DNA of 20,230 nt from Chara braunii (taxonomy: Eukaryota > Streptophyta > Charophyceae > Charales > Characeae). Positions 19,101-20,230 of this stretch are shown here, in pieces. Numbering within the stretch: position 1 is the stretch's first letter; the number at the start of each line of letters is the position of its first letter. The notes beneath the pieces were generated by a model. It was not told where the DNA came from. It made no database searches and saw nothing but the letters and a program-made list of their open reading frames with translations. The translations under genes and the position numbers were made by a program. The stretch is from contig BFEA01000002.1 in NCBI GenBank assembly GCA_003427395.1, positions 3,846,062 through 3,866,291 of the forward strand, in the 5' to 3' direction.

Positions 19101-20230
19101 CCACCGGATGAACGGGAGCGCCGATGGATCCTCTCCACGTTATTGACCACATCTGCACCTCCCATCGACCCACCACTCACACGATTTCCCATAGCGTCGC
19201 CTCCCTCTCGACCCCGCAATGCTGGGGAAGGAGCATGAGCCCTACCACCTCCTGTCAGCCCATCATCACCAGCAGCTTGCAGATTCTGGTGGTGCCCCTC
19301 CCAACCACTATCATCCCCTCGATCTTCAGTGCGTCCCATCTTCTCTCCCACTTCTCTTCCACCATATCCAGAACTATTTCCATACCATTGCTGTGGTTGG
19401 TGCTGCTGTTGATGTGCCAGCTGCTGCTGCTGTTGATGTGCCAGCTGCTGCTGCTGTTGATGTGCCAGCTGCTGCTGCTGATGATGATGAGTCAGCTGCT
19501 GCTGGTGCTTTTGATGAGCCAGCAGCTGCTGCTGTTGAAGGGCCAACTGCGTCTGCTGCTGCTGCTGCTGCTGCTGCTGGAGTAGTTGCGTGACAACACC
19601 GCTTTGCCTAGAGCCGTCACGCTGTTCCGACTGCCTATCCTGCTCGGGGGCTGGCATCACCATTCCCCTCTCTTTGTCTTGCCGCAAGTGCATGGTCGCA
19701 TCATGACCATCTCTATGCTCTGGCACCATTCCCATCATGAGCTGCTGTTGCTGATGCTGTGGATGCCGCGACTCCTGGCTCCAGCTCATTCGCCTGTAAT
19801 GACCTCTTTGCTGTGGCAGCGGTGAAGGAATAGATGTTCCCAGGTGTGCCTGGAGAGGGAGAGGAATACCTCCTCCACCTCCAATTCCCTCCAGCCTATC
19901 CATAGCCATCAACTGTCCATCTACCTCCGCTGGGTTCCTTCCCCTGCGCCACTCGCTGTGCGTGTGATCTGGATCAACCCGCCGGATGCTGCCACCGCCA
20001 CTGCTTTCGCCGGATCTTGAATTCTGGCCGTCCCACGTGGCCGACCGCACATGTCGTGCGTTAGCCCCAGGTTGCTGTCGTTGTTGCTGCACCCTCACGT
20101 TCGTGCTCACGCTGTTCACTCCATTCTCACCCAACCCACCTCCCATCGCGCCGTTCAAAGGAGCCGGGCCGCCATTGGCCGCCGCAGGAGCATTCAAGCC
20201 CGCACCCCCAACGCCTGAAAACCTGCGTTT
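12434..20230 (-). CDS. NFXL1: NFXL1-like NF-X1-type zinc finger protein, two exons, 5' end beyond window
   Basis: The exons are 20230-16952 and 14434-12434. The junction CTCGAG|GTATGT ... TTTGTCCAG|TGTGC is GT-AG, phase 0, and the joined reading continues a family-typical CxCGR...[10 protein letters not shown] segment. The frame is open to the right edge, so the start Met is probably upstream; the first in-window in-frame ATG is at 20144-20146. Counting from the edge (1759 residues to the TAG at 12434-12436): low-complexity N-terminus (1-660) with a Gln/His tract (about 215-280); RING-CH-like C4HC3 domain (about 666-735, ECMICCEIV...[14 protein letters not shown]...WRCPGC); six NFX1 fingers in exon 1 and three in exon 2 (to about 1245); [20 protein letters not shown] (about 1311); R3H-like region with RAAIH (about 1371-1441); conserved [10 protein letters not shown]...[11 protein letters not shown] block (about 1474-1538); Ser/Gly-rich tail ending [13 protein letters not shown]. 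Plant NFXL1 is a nuclear stress- and defence-response regulator with RING/E3 features; Arabidopsis NFXL1 is near 1190 residues, so this one is much longer, mainly N-terminally. Function here is inferred from family. Confidence 0.93.
14570..14679 (+). pseudogene. U6 snRNA retropseudogene with poly(A) tail and target-site duplication
   Basis: A near full-length U6 (14570-14663) starts gtccttcgggacatcc and includes the invariant ACAGAGA box (acagagaagattagcatgg), gcccctgc and gacacgcataaatcgagaaatg. Differences from the plant consensus include GCGCAAGG read as gcacaaat, which breaks the internal stem-loop pairing. The 5' hairpin lacks one C and one G but still pairs. It is followed by 16 A (14664-14679), not by the T run that ends a Pol III U6 gene, and it is flanked by 12-bp direct repeats (14558-14569 and 14680-14691) differing at one base. 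I see no TATA or plant upstream sequence element at the expected spacing. These are the marks of LINE-type reverse transcription of U6 RNA. It is antisense to NFXL1. Confidence 0.93.
15517..15960. repeat. Degenerate tandem repeat, period about 194 bp, inside the intron
   Basis: Two long copies begin at the gtttta... words at 15581 and 15775 and share gaaatgcac, atccgcaggggaaag, cacaatttggag, accacctcattatcttcatt, cccaactcattcccctgtga and acaactgcactcaat in order. A shorter third relative (about 15517-15570) has catcctcaggggaaaggggat. Indels and substitutions indicate an old duplication. No coding potential. Confidence 0.85.
16017..16120. repeat. Compound (CT)n(CA)n microsatellite with internal A runs
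   Basis: (ct)n passes to (ca)n, is interrupted by an A12 run and aaac units, then resumes (ca)n. It lies in the NFXL1 intron, so on the transcript it reads (TG)n/(AG)n. Confidence 0.95.
16441..16626 (+). mobile_element. 5'-truncated LINE 3' end with reverse-transcriptase C-terminal zinc motif
   Basis: A 48-codon frame at 16444-16590 reads [19 protein letters not shown] then HDCPND, a Cys-x2-Cys...His...Cys pattern like the zf-RVT module at the end of plant LINE ORF2 proteins. It ends with TGA, followed by a short AT-rich 3' region and an A-rich tail (about 16611-16626). Everything upstream of this module is missing, as expected for 5' truncation. I cannot define a convincing target-site duplication; only a 6-bp aaagcc word recurs on both sides. 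It is antisense to NFXL1 and in the same orientation as the U6 copy. The assignment rests on a short motif. Confidence 0.5.
19399..19580 (-). repeat. CAG/CTG tract and 24-bp coding repeat encoding Gln/His-rich region of NFXL1
   Basis: On the plus strand gatgtgccagctgctgctgc recurs at 19411, 19435 and 19459 (period 24 bp), encoding eight-residue LAHQQQQQ-type units on the minus strand. A purer (ctg)n run of about ten units at 19551-19580 encodes the first Gln stretch. All units keep the NFXL1 frame. Confidence 0.95.

Noticed and set aside
19124-19593. Plus-strand leucine- or alanine-rich frames
   Set aside because: They are the complement of the CAG repeat in NFXL1.
20195-20197. TTG as start codon of the NFXL1 frame
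   Set aside because: A TTG start is not expected in a eukaryotic nuclear gene, and the frame is open for a further 11 codons to the window edge, so the true start is probably outside.

Overview
The window looks like nuclear DNA of a plant-lineage eukaryote (a streptophyte; a charophyte alga such as Chara is my tentative guess, by inference only). Three things support this: a plant-type NFXL1 zinc-finger gene with a GT-AG intron, a U6 snRNA copy with the plant-type 5' hairpin, and a Ty3/gypsy LTR retrotransposon with the initiator-Met primer site. Microsatellites and tandem duplications are abundant. Nothing bacterial (operons, CRISPR, IS elements) is visible.

Positions 1-7699 hold one decayed, minus-strand Ty3/gypsy element that runs off the left edge. 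Going from high to low coordinates (its own 5' to 3'), it shows a probable 1.7-kb 5' LTR (5976-7699), a tRNA-iMet primer binding site (5962-5973), a long leader with a strong hairpin and a duplicated TATA-bearing unit (4576-5961), gag with a coiled coil, capsid region and CCHC knuckle (about 2600-4500), then protease, reverse transcriptase, RNase H and the start of integrase (1 to about 2560). It is inactive: it has many nonsense codons, several frameshifts, a stop directly after the protease Asp-Ser-Gly triad, and Asp to Asn at the first catalytic aspartate of RT.

Positions 7700-12433 have no gene I can support. They hold a three-copy 76-bp minisatellite just outside the LTR, an (AC)n(AG)n tract, a possible tRNA-derived SINE, a 45-bp duplication and a 63-bp-period duplication containing splice-donor-like motifs just past the stop codon of the next gene.

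Positions 12434-20230 hold a minus-strand NFXL1/NFX1-type gene, open at the right edge, in two exons (16952-20230 and 12434-14434) around a 2517-bp intron. The visible protein is 1759 residues: a long low-complexity, Q-rich N-terminus, a RING-CH-like domain, nine NFX1-type zinc fingers, an R3H-like region and a disordered acidic tail. The intron falls between fingers 6 and 7. It carries a U6 snRNA retropseudogene with a poly(A) tail and flanking 12-bp duplications, a 5'-truncated LINE 3' end, a degenerate 194-bp tandem repeat and a long CA/CT tract.

I did not find a convincing new biological system. The most informative points are the retrotransposed U6 and LINE tail in one intron, the duplicated promoter-like leader of the retroelement, and the splice-donor-like duplication beyond the NFXL1 stop.
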